Part shown: one piece after another, positions 14,403 to 23,100 of the stretch
Layout of the letters: each line of letters begins with the position of its first letter
Numbering within the stretch: position 1 is the first letter of the stretch
Source of the DNA: Oscillospiraceae bacterium
GTDB lineage: Bacteria; Bacillota; Clostridia; Christensenellales; Aristaeellaceae
Direction: 5' to 3'
DNA: 32,922 nt
Assembly (NCBI GenBank): GCA_031255415.1
Contig: JAIRSO010000089.1
Location: 1-32,922, forward strand
Notes under the pieces: generated by a model
Database searches by the model: none
Seen by the model: only the letters and a program-made list of their open reading frames with translations
Told to the model about the DNA's origin: nothing
Program-made: the position numbers and the translations under genes

Positions 14403-16022
14403 TTACCTGGCGTTGTAACGATCCAAAGCGTCCTGCTGGATATCGATCATATCCTGAACGCCCATATCCCACAGCGTCTCGACATACGAATCCCATGAAT
14501 CCATCGACTGCTGTCCGGATATGTACAGACCCATCTGTTCGGTGGTGTAGCTGTTGATCGGCGTATAGAGCGCGGCGTAATCCGCGGACTCCTGCGCGGT
14601 TAGCGACACCATCGGCATGAACCACTCGGACGGGATCTTTGCCCACTCGTTGATGCAATCCCAGACCAGATCGTCCATTATGTACGCGGCGGAGTCGCGC
14701 AGATAACCGCCGTTGTGGATCTTGAACAGCGGGTACAGCGTCCAGAAATCCAGCGCGCCGTCCTGCGTATCGAAGTTTTGGTCGTACAGCCATACGATCT
14801 CGTTGTTCTCATCCCACTCGTAGCTGACTCCCTCTACCCCGTAGGAGAACAGGTCGCCGCCGTCCTGGCTGTACCAGTAGTCTTTCCATTGCATAACCAG
14901 CTCGTCAATACCCTCGTCCTTGGCGCGGGTGGTTATCGCGTCGTACTGCGAGCGCGTGATGAAGTCGGTCTGGCGCAGTTTGAGCTGCTGGCCTTCGTAG
15001 GAGATAGGGCCGTTGATCGGCACGATCTTCCAGTCGGGGTCGATCGCGGTGGACGTGCGTTTCATCTGGCCTATCTCGCCGTAGTTGGAGCCGTACAGGC
15101 CGTAGCTGACCGCGTCGGAGGTCTTTGCCGTGTACGCGTTCCAGTCGTAGGTGCCGTAGTTGGGATCGATCAAGCCCTCGGCGTACCATGAGCGCAGCAG
15201 CTCGACCGCCTGTTTGAATCCCGGCTCGACCGGGCCGAACTTGATCTGACCATCGACTTGATACCAGCGGTACGCCACGTCGTACGCGGAGAATACCGTG
15301 TGGTTATCCGCGGCGTCTCCGCCGCCCTTGCCCAGATCGCCGATCTGGATGCCCAGCGTCGCGTCGTACTTATCCTTGAACACGCGCAGGGTGTTCGTCC
15401 AGTCGTCCACGGTGACGGGCAGGGGCAGGCTCTGTTCGTCCAGCCAGTCCTGCCTTACCCAGAAGCCCGACCACGGCGACGATCCGACATAGTCAAACTG
15501 CCAGAACGCCGCCAGCTCGCCCGAGTCCAGCACCGTATCCTGCGCAATATCCGGATAGGTCTCGCGCAGGTAGCGGTAGTTGGGGGTAAGCCCCGCGTCG
15601 TAGTAGGGATTCAAGGCCAGGTAGATCTCGTCCTCGACGGCCTTAGCCAGTCCGCCGGCGTACCTATCGTATACCTCGACGAACATATGCGGCAGGTCGA
15701 GCGAGGCGACGCGCAGGTTGAAGTTATCCGCCTCAGAGTTGAGCGGCGGCACTACCCACTCGATATGCACGCCCGTGCGTTTTTCCAGTTCCTCATACGC
15801 GATGCACTGGTCGTGCGATTCCATGACGACGGAGTTCGGGCTGCCCTTCCAGACCACGATAGTGACCGGTTCTTCCGTAAGCGGAAGCTGGGTAAGGTTC
15901 GCGCCGTAGTCCTGTTTGCGAACCGTGGCTTCGCCGACGATCTGGGAGCTTGGCGCCGCGAGCGCCGCCGACGAACCCAGTACCAGCATCAGAGCGAGCG
16001 CCAGAGCGAGTGTCCTCTTCAT
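14403..16022 (-). CDS. Extracellular solute-binding protein of carbohydrate ABC transporter (LplA-like)
   Basis: The 539-residue protein is a large family-1-like sugar-binding protein, the size and style of LplA-type binding proteins that partner the LplB/LplC permeases encoded next. A classical signal peptide is at residues 1 to about 25 (MKRT, then a Leu/Ala core, then SSAALA-APSS). There is no cysteine at the cleavage region, so a lipoprotein anchor is not predicted, which is unusual for a Gram-positive binding protein. The mature part is rich in Tyr, Trp and Asp, as common in oligosaccharide binders. I chose ATG 16022 because GAAAGGTG lies about six bases upstream; GTG 16031 and ATG 16028 are less well placed. 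Confidence 0.88.
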   Translation of the reverse strand: MKRTLALALALMLVLGSSAALAAPSSQIVGEATVRKQDYGANLTQLPLTEEPVTIVVWKGSPNSVVMESHDQCIAYEELEKRTGVHIEWVVPPLNSEADNFNLRVASLDLPHMFVEVYDRYAGGLAKAVEDEIYLALNPYYDAGLTPNYRYLRETYPDIAQDTVLDSGELAAFWQFDYVGSSPWSGFWVRQDWLDEQSLPLPVTVDDWTNTLRVFKDKYDATLGIQIGDLGKGGGDAADNHTVFSAYDVAYRWYQVDGQIKFGPVEPGFKQAVELLRSWYAEGLIDPNYGTYDWNAYTAKTSDAVSYGLYGSNYGEIGQMKRTSTAIDPDWKIVPINGPISYEGQQLKLRQTDFITRSQYDAITTRAKDEGIDELVMQWKDYWYSQDGGDLFSYGVEGVSYEWDENNEIVWLYDQNFDTQDGALDFWTLYPLFKIHNGGYLRDSAAYIMDDLVWDCINEWAKIPSEWFMPMVSLTAQESADYAALYTPINSYTTEQMGLYISGQQSMDSWDSYVETLWDMGVQDMIDIQQDALDRYNAR

Positions 16023-16117
16023 AGCCATCACCTTTCATTTTCGAATAACGCGCCGGAATAACCATACGTTACAAAACGCGGACGCCGGAACACAACCGTC
16101 CGGCATCTTATACAAAT

Positions 16118-16146
16118 ATTGTACCATCTTTTTCACCGGGTGTCAA
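16118..16146 (-). promoter_or_regulatory. Sigma-A promoter for the carbohydrate ABC transporter operon
   Basis: Minus strand TTGACA (16146-16141), 17-base spacer, TACAAT (16123-16118). It leaves a leader of about 90 bases before the ATG at 16022, containing an inverted repeat GCCGGA/TCCGGC at about 16083-16104 whose role is unknown. The -35 is consensus and the -10 differs in one base, so basal strength should be high unless repressed. Confidence 0.75.
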
Positions 16147-16191
16147 TAGCCGCGTTAACCGCGCGCGGATTGCCCATCTTGCCAGATAATC

Positions 16192-16221
16192 GCGGGCGAC
16201 CGTGGTTGAACGGCCGCCCGC
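16192..16221 (-). terminator. Hairpin downstream of the fucosidase gene
   Basis: A 12-bp stem (GCGGGCG and ACCGT pairing with ACGGC and CGCCCGC, one G-U pair in the minus-strand RNA) with a six-base loop begins 28 bases after the fucosidase stop. No T-run follows, so it may be a weak terminator or an RNA-end stabiliser rather than a strong intrinsic terminator. Confidence 0.4.
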
Positions 16222-16249
16222 GTCTATACTCCCGTATGGATACGCCCGG

Positions 16250-17566
16250 TCAATCGTTCTTAATCGCGCCGTCTTTCACGGTAATCTCGACCACCGTATC
16301 CGTTTCGTCGGGCAGAACCGGGCTGGGGCCTATATCGACGAACGCGTTCTTATAGTTGCCGCTGGTCCAGTCGCCCGCGATATTCAACTCCGCGCCCGTC
16401 GCCAGCATCCGCGCCTTGACCACGTCGCCCCTGCTAAGCCCCAGCAGCGGGAGCAGACCCAGCGCGTTGTCGTACACGTGCGCGTATATCTTATCGCCTT
16501 TGCGGGTGTAGCGTCCGAAGTCCGGTTTGGGCAGCCCGGCATAGCCGCAGCCATAGATCGACTCGCCGTTGAGCGCGAGCCACTCGCCCGCCTTGGAGAG
16601 TATCTTTACCGACTCGGGCGGGATATTCCCTCTCGCGTCTGGTCCGACGTTGAGCAGGAAGTTGCCGCCCTTGCTGACGCATTCCGCCAGTTTGCGCACG
16701 ACCATCGGCGCGGGTTTCCAGTGGTTGTCTTTGGCGTGGTAGCCCCAGTTGTTGTTGAGCGTGGCGCAGGCTTCCCAAACGGCGCGGCGGCCTTGATGGT
16801 CGAATATGCCCTCCGGAGGGATGATCTGCTCCGGGCTTACGAAGTCTCCGGAATAAACGTTGGGCTCGCCGGACAGCAGCGAACCGAATCCCTCGCCGCT
16901 GACCTCCATGCGGTTATCGATCAGTATATGAGGCTGCAGCGAGCGGATCATGTTGGTCAGTTCGGTGGCGCGCCATTTCTCGCCCGACATCTCGCCATAC
17001 GAGAAATCGAACCACATGATATCCAGCTTTCCGTATCCGGTCAGCAGCTCGCGCACCTGTCCGTGCAGATACTCGAGATAGTTGTCGAAGTTATGCTTGC
17101 GATCCTTAAAGGCCTCGTTGTCGCGCATCGGGTGGATGCGGTCGCCGTAATGCGGGTAATCCGGATGCCGCCAGTCGATCAGCGAGTAGTACAGCCCGAC
17201 CTTGATCCCCTCGGCGCGGAACGCGTCCAGGAACTCGCGCACCAAATCGCGCCCGGCGGGGGTGTTGGTGGCTTTATAGTCGGTCAGTTTGGAATCGAAC
17301 AGGCAGAAGCCGTCGTGATGCTTGCTGGTTAGCACGGCGTATTTCATGCCGGCTTTCTTCGCCAGTTTCGCCCAAGCCTTTGGATCGTAGTCGATCGGGT
17401 TGAATTCCTTGAAGTATTTTTCGTAATCTTCAAGCGGAATGCGCTCCACGCTGCGCACCCATTCCCCGCGCGCGGGGATCGCGTACAGCCCCCAGTGGAT
17501 GAACATCCCGAACCGCGCCTTAACGAACCAGTCTACGCGTTTGTGGTAAGCGTCCCAGTCGAACAT
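16250..17566 (-). CDS. Alpha-L-fucosidase, glycoside hydrolase family 29
   Basis: The 438-residue protein has the GH29 barrel: an N-terminal VDWFVKARFGMFIHWGLYAIPARGEWV segment, KYAVLTSKHHDGFCLFDS with the substrate-binding His pair (residues 83-84), GLYYSLIDW, and LDIMWFDFSYGE, where Asp187 is the likely nucleophile. ECVSKGGNFLLNVGPDARG is also standard. A short beta-sandwich-like C terminus follows. No signal peptide is present, so it should act in the cytoplasm on imported oligosaccharides. AGAGGAG lies about seven bases before ATG 17566; a longer frame covers the promoter and is rejected. The acid/base residue cannot be assigned by eye. It has its own promoter and lies behind the sugar transporter operon on the same strand. 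Confidence 0.93.
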   Translation of the reverse strand: MFDWDAYHKRVDWFVKARFGMFIHWGLYAIPARGEWVRSVERIPLEDYEKYFKEFNPIDYDPKAWAKLAKKAGMKYAVLTSKHHDGFCLFDSKLTDYKATNTPAGRDLVREFLDAFRAEGIKVGLYYSLIDWRHPDYPHYGDRIHPMRDNEAFKDRKHNFDNYLEYLHGQVRELLTGYGKLDIMWFDFSYGEMSGEKWRATELTNMIRSLQPHILIDNRMEVSGEGFGSLLSGEPNVYSGDFVSPEQIIPPEGIFDHQGRRAVWEACATLNNNWGYHAKDNHWKPAPMVVRKLAECVSKGGNFLLNVGPDARGNIPPESVKILSKAGEWLALNGESIYGCGYAGLPKPDFGRYTRKGDKIYAHVYDNALGLLPLLGLSRGDVVKARMLATGAELNIAGDWTSGNYKNAFVDIGPSPVLPDETDTVVEITVKDGAIKND

Positions 17567-17611
17567 ATATATCTCCTCTCGGTACGCGGCGCGAGGCCGC
17601 AACGCTGATTC

Positions 17612-17640
17612 ATTATTGCCATTGCCGCAGGAATTGTCAA
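17612..17640 (-). promoter_or_regulatory. Sigma-A promoter for the fucosidase gene
   Basis: Minus strand TTGACA (17640-17635), 17-base spacer, AATAAT (17617-17612), giving a leader of about 40 bases before ATG 17566. No clear catabolite-response element or operator was recognised around it. Confidence 0.7.
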
Positions 17641-17721
17641 GCGGGCGGCGAATTATGGATTGAAGGCAGTCATAAGGCAGTCCTCCCGCGCGTCGATATT
17701 CTCTTATAAGGAGCACGCATA

Positions 17722-19443
17722 ATGAAATCAAGACTCGCCGCCGCCGTCGCGGGCGCGTACACGTCCGCGTTCGCCGCTGAACCGCCCCGCGTACCCGATC
17801 TATGCGCGATGCTGGAGGTGCCGCCCGATCCCGCGATGGGCGACTACGCGCTGCCGTGTTTCCGTTTCGCCAAAGATCTGCGCAGGTCTCCGCAGTCGAT
17901 AGCGTCCGCGTTAGCCGCCGCGTGGCTCTCGCCGGACTTAGCCGATTGCGCGGTCGCCGGGGGATACCTCAACTTCGCGCTGAAGCGCGGCGCGTTCACT
18001 ACGCTCACGCTGGACGCGATACGCTCGGCGGGCGATTCGTTCGCAGCGTCGGACGAGGGTGCGGGCAAGACCATCGTCATCGATTACAGTTCGATAAACA
18101 TAGCCAAACGCATGCACATCGGGCACCTGTGGACGACGATGATAGGCCACTCGCTCAAGCGTCTGTTCGAGCATCTGGGATACAAGGTCGTGGGGATCAA
18201 CCATCTGGGCGACTGGGGCACGCAGTTCGGCAAGATGATCAGCGCGTATAAACGCTGGGGATCGCGCGAGGGCGTGGAGCGCGGCGGAGTGCCGGCGCTG
18301 GTCGATCTGTACGTGCGCTTCCATAAGGAAGCGGCGCTAAACCCAGCGCTGGAGGACGAGGGGCGCGAGTGGTTCCTCAAGATCGAGCGCGGCGACTCGG
18401 AAGCGATGGAGTTGTTCAACTGGTTCAAGGAGTTGACGCTGCGCGATGTTGAGCGCACGTACCGCCTGCTAGGGGTAACGTTCGACGAGTATACGGGCGA
18501 GAGTTTCTATATAGACAAGATGGAGCCGGTGGTGGACGAGCTGCGCGCAAAAGGATTGCTGACGCTGTCCGAGGGCGCGTCGATCGTGGACTTGAGCGCG
18601 GACGGGATTCCGCCGGCGCTGATACTCAAGAGCGACGGCGCGACGCTGTACACGACGCGGGATCTCGCAGCCGCGATATACCGCGCGCGGACGTATCATT
18701 TCGATAAATGTTTATATGTGGTGGCGTATCACCAGGATCTGCATTTCCGTCAATTATTCAGGGTGCTGGAGTTGATGGGTTATCCGTGGGCGAAGGATCT
18801 GGCGCATGTATCTTACGGCATGGTCAGTTACGAGGGCGCGCCGCTGTCCACGCGCGAAGGGCGCATCGTATATCTGGACGACGTTCTCGACGCTGCGATA
18901 ACGAAGGCGCGCGCGCTGATTGACGAGAAGTCCCCGAACCTACCCGATAAGGACGCGACGGCGCGCGCGGTCGGGATAGGCGCGATAGTGTACGCCGCGC
19001 TGGGTTCGGGCAGGATAAAGGATGTTGATTTCCGATGGTCGCGGGCGTTGAACTTCGACGGCGAGACGGGACCTTACGTGCAGTATACGCACGCGAGGTG
19101 CTGTTCGGTGTTAAGCAAGGCTTCCGCCGCCGGACTGGATTGGTCTGAGGAGCGGGAATGGTCGCCCGAATCGCTGGGCAACGACGAGGCGCAGGCCGTA
19201 TTGCTCTTATTGTCGAGGTATCCGGAGGCGGTATCGGACGCGGCGCATAGGTACGAGCCGTCGATCCTGACGCGCCATGTAACGCAGATCGCGCAGGCGT
19301 ATAACCGTTATTATTATGAGCATCGTATCCTTGACGGTGAGGCGGAGAACCAGCGCGCCGGGGTTATATTAACCGAGGCGGTGCGGGACGTGCTAAGGAA
19401 AGGATTATACCTGCTAGGCATTGACGCGCCGGAACGGATGTGA
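17722..19443 (+). CDS. argS: Arginyl-tRNA synthetase
   Basis: This 573-residue class I synthetase charges tRNA-Arg. In order: an N-terminal Add1-like domain (about 1-100), the HIGH motif at residues 132-135 in SSINIAKRMHIGHLW, the arginine-pocket region, and a C-terminal helical DALR anticodon-binding domain (FDGETGPYVQYTHARCCSVL onward). The KMSK region, near residue 375, reads GAPLSTREG: the two lysines of the usual KMSTRKG form are Pro and Glu here. AAGGAG lies eight bases before the ATG. It is divergent from the fucosidase gene. The TGA stop is followed in frame by 67 sense codons, mostly a 36-base tandem repeat, before TAA at 19648. Confidence 0.96.
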   Translation: MKSRLAAAVAGAYTSAFAAEPPRVPDLCAMLEVPPDPAMGDYALPCFRFAKDLRRSPQSIASALAAAWLSPDLADCAVAGGYLNFALKRGAFTTLTLDAIRSAGDSFAASDEGAGKTIVIDYSSINIAKRMHIGHLWTTMIGHSLKRLFEHLGYKVVGINHLGDWGTQFGKMISAYKRWGSREGVERGGVPALVDLYVRFHKEAALNPALEDEGREWFLKIERGDSEAMELFNWFKELTLRDVERTYRLLGVTFDEYTGESFYIDKMEPVVDELRAKGLLTLSEGASIVDLSADGIPPALILKSDGATLYTTRDLAAAIYRARTYHFDKCLYVVAYHQDLHFRQLFRVLELMGYPWAKDLAHVSYGMVSYEGAPLSTREGRIVYLDDVLDAAITKARALIDEKSPNLPDKDATARAVGIGAIVYAALGSGRIKDVDFRWSRALNFDGETGPYVQYTHARCCSVLSKASAAGLDWSEEREWSPESLGNDEAQAVLLLLSRYPEAVSDAAHRYEPSILTRHVTQIAQAYNRYYYEHRILDGEAENQRAGVILTEAVRDVLRKGLYLLGIDAPERM

Positions 19444-19488
19444 GGACGGGGGTTCTCAAGGGAGGCGACCATAGCGATAGAGGGCACG

Positions 19489-19650
19489 TTCCCCGGTGAG
19501 ATACCAACCGCGACAGAGTGGGTATTCCCCGAAGGGATACCAACCGCGACAGAGTGGGTGTTCCCCGAAGGGATACCAAACGCGGCAGAGTGGGTGTTCC
19601 CCGAAGGGATACCAACCGCGACAGAGTGCGCATTCCCCACCCCCGCATAA
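19489..19650 (+). repeat. 36-bp tandem repeat tract between argS and the GyrI-like gene
   Basis: Four consecutive 36-base units start at 19489, 19525, 19561 and 19597, then a partial unit ends at TAA 19648. Each junction contains a small hairpin (GGTATTCCC and GGGATACC around CGAA). In the argS frame the units read Phe-Pro-Glu-Gly-Ile-Pro-Thr-Ala-Thr-Glu-Trp-Val with few changes. A good ribosome-binding-like AAGGGAGG at about 19459 is followed by ATA, not ATG, so a separate small gene would need a non-standard start. The tract ends 18 bases before the next gene and may instead be a regulatory leader for it. Confidence 0.85.
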
Positions 19651-19668
19651 ATAAAGGAGGCTGCCCGC

Positions 19669-20169
19669 ATGAAGATCACCAACACCCAGCGCGTATCCTA
19701 CCCCTCATGCAGGTTCATTGGCAGGAAGTACGGCGACCCGGATCGCACACCCAGCGGCTCTTTCGGACGTCTTTGGGGCGAGTGGTTCCAGAAGGGCTTG
19801 TTCGAGCCTCTCGAAAAGCTGAACGCCCTGCCGGAGTCCGGCGACGCGTATATCGGACTGATGATCGACTCCGCCCCGTTTGAATACTGGATCGGCATGT
19901 TCTTCCCAGCCGAAACCGCCGCTCCCGACGGCTATAGCTATATCGACCTGCCCGCGAAGGATTACGGCGTGTGCTGGCTGTACGGCAAGGACGAAACCGG
20001 GGAATTATACGGCATGGACGCGCACGAGCGCAGCATCGCGTCCATACGCGAGCGCGGCATGGCGATCAAACCCAACGGCTGCGCATTCGAGTTGTACAAC
20101 TGCCCGCGCTTCACCACGCCAGACGAGCACGGCAACGTAATACTGGACTACGGCGTTGAGGTTGAATGA
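19669..20169 (+). CDS. GyrI-like (effector-binding domain) protein
   Basis: The 166-residue protein resembles stand-alone GyrI-like/AraC effector-binding domains, a two-repeat beta-alpha fold that binds small hydrophobic or cationic molecules. Visible are the early strand VSYPSCRFIGRKY, the helix WGEWFQKGLFEPLE, the strand-turn DAYIGLMIDSAPFEYWIGMFFP with several aromatic residues, and a C-terminal EYNCPRF-like segment (ELYNCPRF). No DNA-binding helix-turn-helix is present, so it is not itself a transcription factor. AAAGGAGG lies eight bases before the ATG. Its last 22 bases overlap the end of convergent addB. A ligand cannot be named. Assignment rests on overall pattern and is less certain than for the enzymes nearby. 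Confidence 0.75.
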   Translation: MKITNTQRVSYPSCRFIGRKYGDPDRTPSGSFGRLWGEWFQKGLFEPLEKLNALPESGDAYIGLMIDSAPFEYWIGMFFPAETAAPDGYSYIDLPAKDYGVCWLYGKDETGELYGMDAHERSIASIRERGMAIKPNGCAFELYNCPRFTTPDEHGNVILDYGVEVE

Positions 20170-23100
20170 ACCAGCCTCGCGACATTCGCCAGCATCTCCT
20201 CGCGATTGATCACCTTAAGCCGCCGTATGGCGGCTTTCTTGTCGCGCTGACATACCGCGGCGTACTCGCACCACTGGCACGAGTTCCATTCGTTGATCCG
20301 CACCGGATCATACGCCAACTCCCCCCCTGTGATCCGCCGCGCCAGCGCCGCCGCCTTGCTCTTTGCGTAGCGTATCATGCCGTCCAAATCCTCCGCGCTG
20401 ACCATGTCCGAATGCTTTGCGCGCCGTCCCTCTTTCGTGAGCGTCTTGGGTATGCTCAGCGGAGGATCGGCGTTGTCCATCGCTTTGGCTACGCGTTCGT
20501 CGTCCAGCATCACGCCGCGAAGGAGCAGTTTGCCGAACCGTTTGGATTCCAATTGATCCAGCCACGCGATCAAGCCGGACGACGGTTCATCGTCCGGCTC
20601 CAGCTTCAGAACCGGATCGTCCATCTTAAACAGGAACGCGCCAGCCGGCGCGGTTCCGCCCGGCTCCGGTATCGCGGCGGCTAGATAAAGCGGCAGCTGC
20701 AGGTCAAGCCCCTCGAAGAATCGGGTCGGATCGAACGGATTGGCCTTTCGCGCGCGCGCGCCGGACTTGTAATCGATCACGCGAAGATACCGCGCGTTCC
20801 CGTCGATCCACTCGTCTATGCGGTCAATCTTGCCTTCCAACTGGATGGTTCCGCCGCCGGGCAGGGCGATAGCCAGCGCGCCGTCCCGCCCCATCCCGAA
20901 TGTATACTCGAACGCCACCGGCCTGAACGCGCTGACGGATAGATGCCGGACAGCGGTCCATCCCGCGCGCCTCGCGGACGCGGCCATCCTCGCGCCTTCA
21001 GCCTCCATCCTCGCGTTACGTCGGATCAAACCGTTCTCGAAAGCGTCCAGCATCGGCTGCAGCCACTGATCCATCACGCCGTCTACGCGTTCCCGGCTCA
21101 GGTTCGGAAACGATGGCTCGACCGCGCACTCGCGCAGCAGACGCTCCATCGCGCGATGCAGGAACGAACCCGCGCGATTCGCCGCCATTCGCGGATCGGG
21201 AGCCGTTTTCGGCGATAATCCAAACCTTACAAAATGGCTGTACGGACACGCCGCGAACAGCTCCAGCCTCGTGACGGAGTATGCCGCGCCCGCGTATAAC
21301 TCGCTTGCCAGGCGGGTATCCAGCGGCGGCCTGGGCTGTTCAGGCGCGAGAGCGGATCGCACGCCGCGAAGCCTTTCGCTCCAGACGGGATCGGACTCCA
21401 GCGCGCGCAAAGCCATAATCCATTCTCCGGACATAGCTTCGCCGTCCGACTCCGCGCGCAGTCTTAAGCCCATCGCGTCCAGCGCGGCGACGGGCGAATA
21501 CAGGCAGGACGGACGTCCCGCGTCCGGCGCGCGCGCGCCGGGGAACAATTTCTCTAACCGGCGCATAACGATCGAAGGCTGGACGCGCTCGCCCTCGTCT
21601 CCCGCGCTCGAGCGGCTTACATACAGAAACTCGCTGGGCGCGGTCATCGCTTCCAGCAGATTCAGATTCGCCAGCGATATCAGCGTGCGAGTATCCAGTC
21701 CCAGCGGCGCGCCCAGCATCGCCTCCGCTTCCAACAACTCCGCGTCGCTTAACAAACCCTCGCCGCCGGCAGCCAGCGCTCCGTCCGTCAGACCCAGTAT
21801 CAGCGCGGCGCGCGCGCGTCCGGGTTTAGCGCGTCCCACTTGACCGATCATCACGCGTCCATGCTCGGGCGGCAGCGCGCCCAGGTCGAGCGACTCGATC
21901 CCGGTGCGGATGATCCGCGCCGCAAGCGCTGATGAAATGTTTTTGCCAGCCAGCAACGCGTCCAGTTGATCCAGCAGATTCAGCCACAACTGCCACACCT
22001 GCGCGGTGTGCGACGCTTCCAGCGCCATACCGCGTTCGGTAAGTTCCGCGTGCAGTCCGGTCAGCTTATCATATAATCCGGCCTCCTCGGTGAATCGCCA
22101 CAATGCGCGCGCGAACCCGCCCGTCCTCTCGGCCTGCCGCATCCATTGCCTAAGATCGGTCAGCGGCTCGACCGCCATACGCCGCAGCGGCTCGACCGCC
22201 TCGCGCAGATCCGTTTCCTCTCGGGTAAGCTCGAATGGCGGCGGCTCGTTGATCGGCCTAAGCCAGCGCGGACCGTCCAGCGCGCGCGAACGCGCGTAAG
22301 CATCCAGCGCGGAGGCCTCGTCAGCGTTCAGTTCGCTGAATCCGCTGTGTATCCAGTCGGATAAAGCCGCGGAAGGCGAATAACTGGCGCTGGATATCCC
22401 GCCGCCCCTCGCGGCGAAGTCAATCGCGCCCATCAATCCAACAAACAGCGGGTGCGCGCAAGCCGGACGCTTGCGATCCAGATACGCCGGGATCCCCATC
22501 CGCCCGAACGCGCGAACCAACGCGTCGCCCCTCTCGTCAAGGTTCGCGTGCAGTACGCGTATATCGTCCGGACTTATTCCGGATACGATCAGCCGCAGTA
22601 CGCGCGAGGCGGCACGCTCGGCCTCGTCGTCGGGCGACTGCCCGAGCGAGTATTCGATCGCGGACTCCATGCTCCAATCGGTTGGATACGCCGATACCGT
22701 CCCGGCGAACAGCGCGCGCTCCAGATACCGTATCGGCCCGGCAGCGTCCAGCCTGTCCTCGATATGCTCCTGGACGAACGGTATCCCCGCCCGGCTGAAC
22801 CCGCGTTCCAGCCTCTCCAGCGTCGCGCGCGCCGGAGCGAACAACCTGCCGTCCGGCATGCCCTCGCGATCCCAAGTCAGCGCCAGCGTGAACCCGCGCG
22901 CCAGCCTCGCCGCGCCGCAGAACAGATCGACCATCGACGGCACTATCAGATCGAAACCATACGCCCACACGCGCGCGCCGTCCATCACGCCGGACTCCGG
23001 CAGACGCTCGAGCATCTCGCGCTCCACATCCTCGCCGTCCGCGAACTGGCCATGCGTCTCCCGCTCGTAAGCGTTGAATATCTCTGCCATGTCGCTTAGC

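Noticed and set aside
9206..19443. Reassignment of TGA as a sense codon, suggested by in-frame repeat tails after TGA stops
   Set aside because: TGA is clearly a stop in many tightly packed genes with ATGA overlaps (livG/livF, fumarase alpha/beta, murB/whiA, rnpA/yidD), and proteins have normal family lengths when it is a stop.
19489..19650. CRISPR array
   Set aside because: The 36-base units are directly contiguous without unique spacers, only four copies exist, and there are no cas genes.
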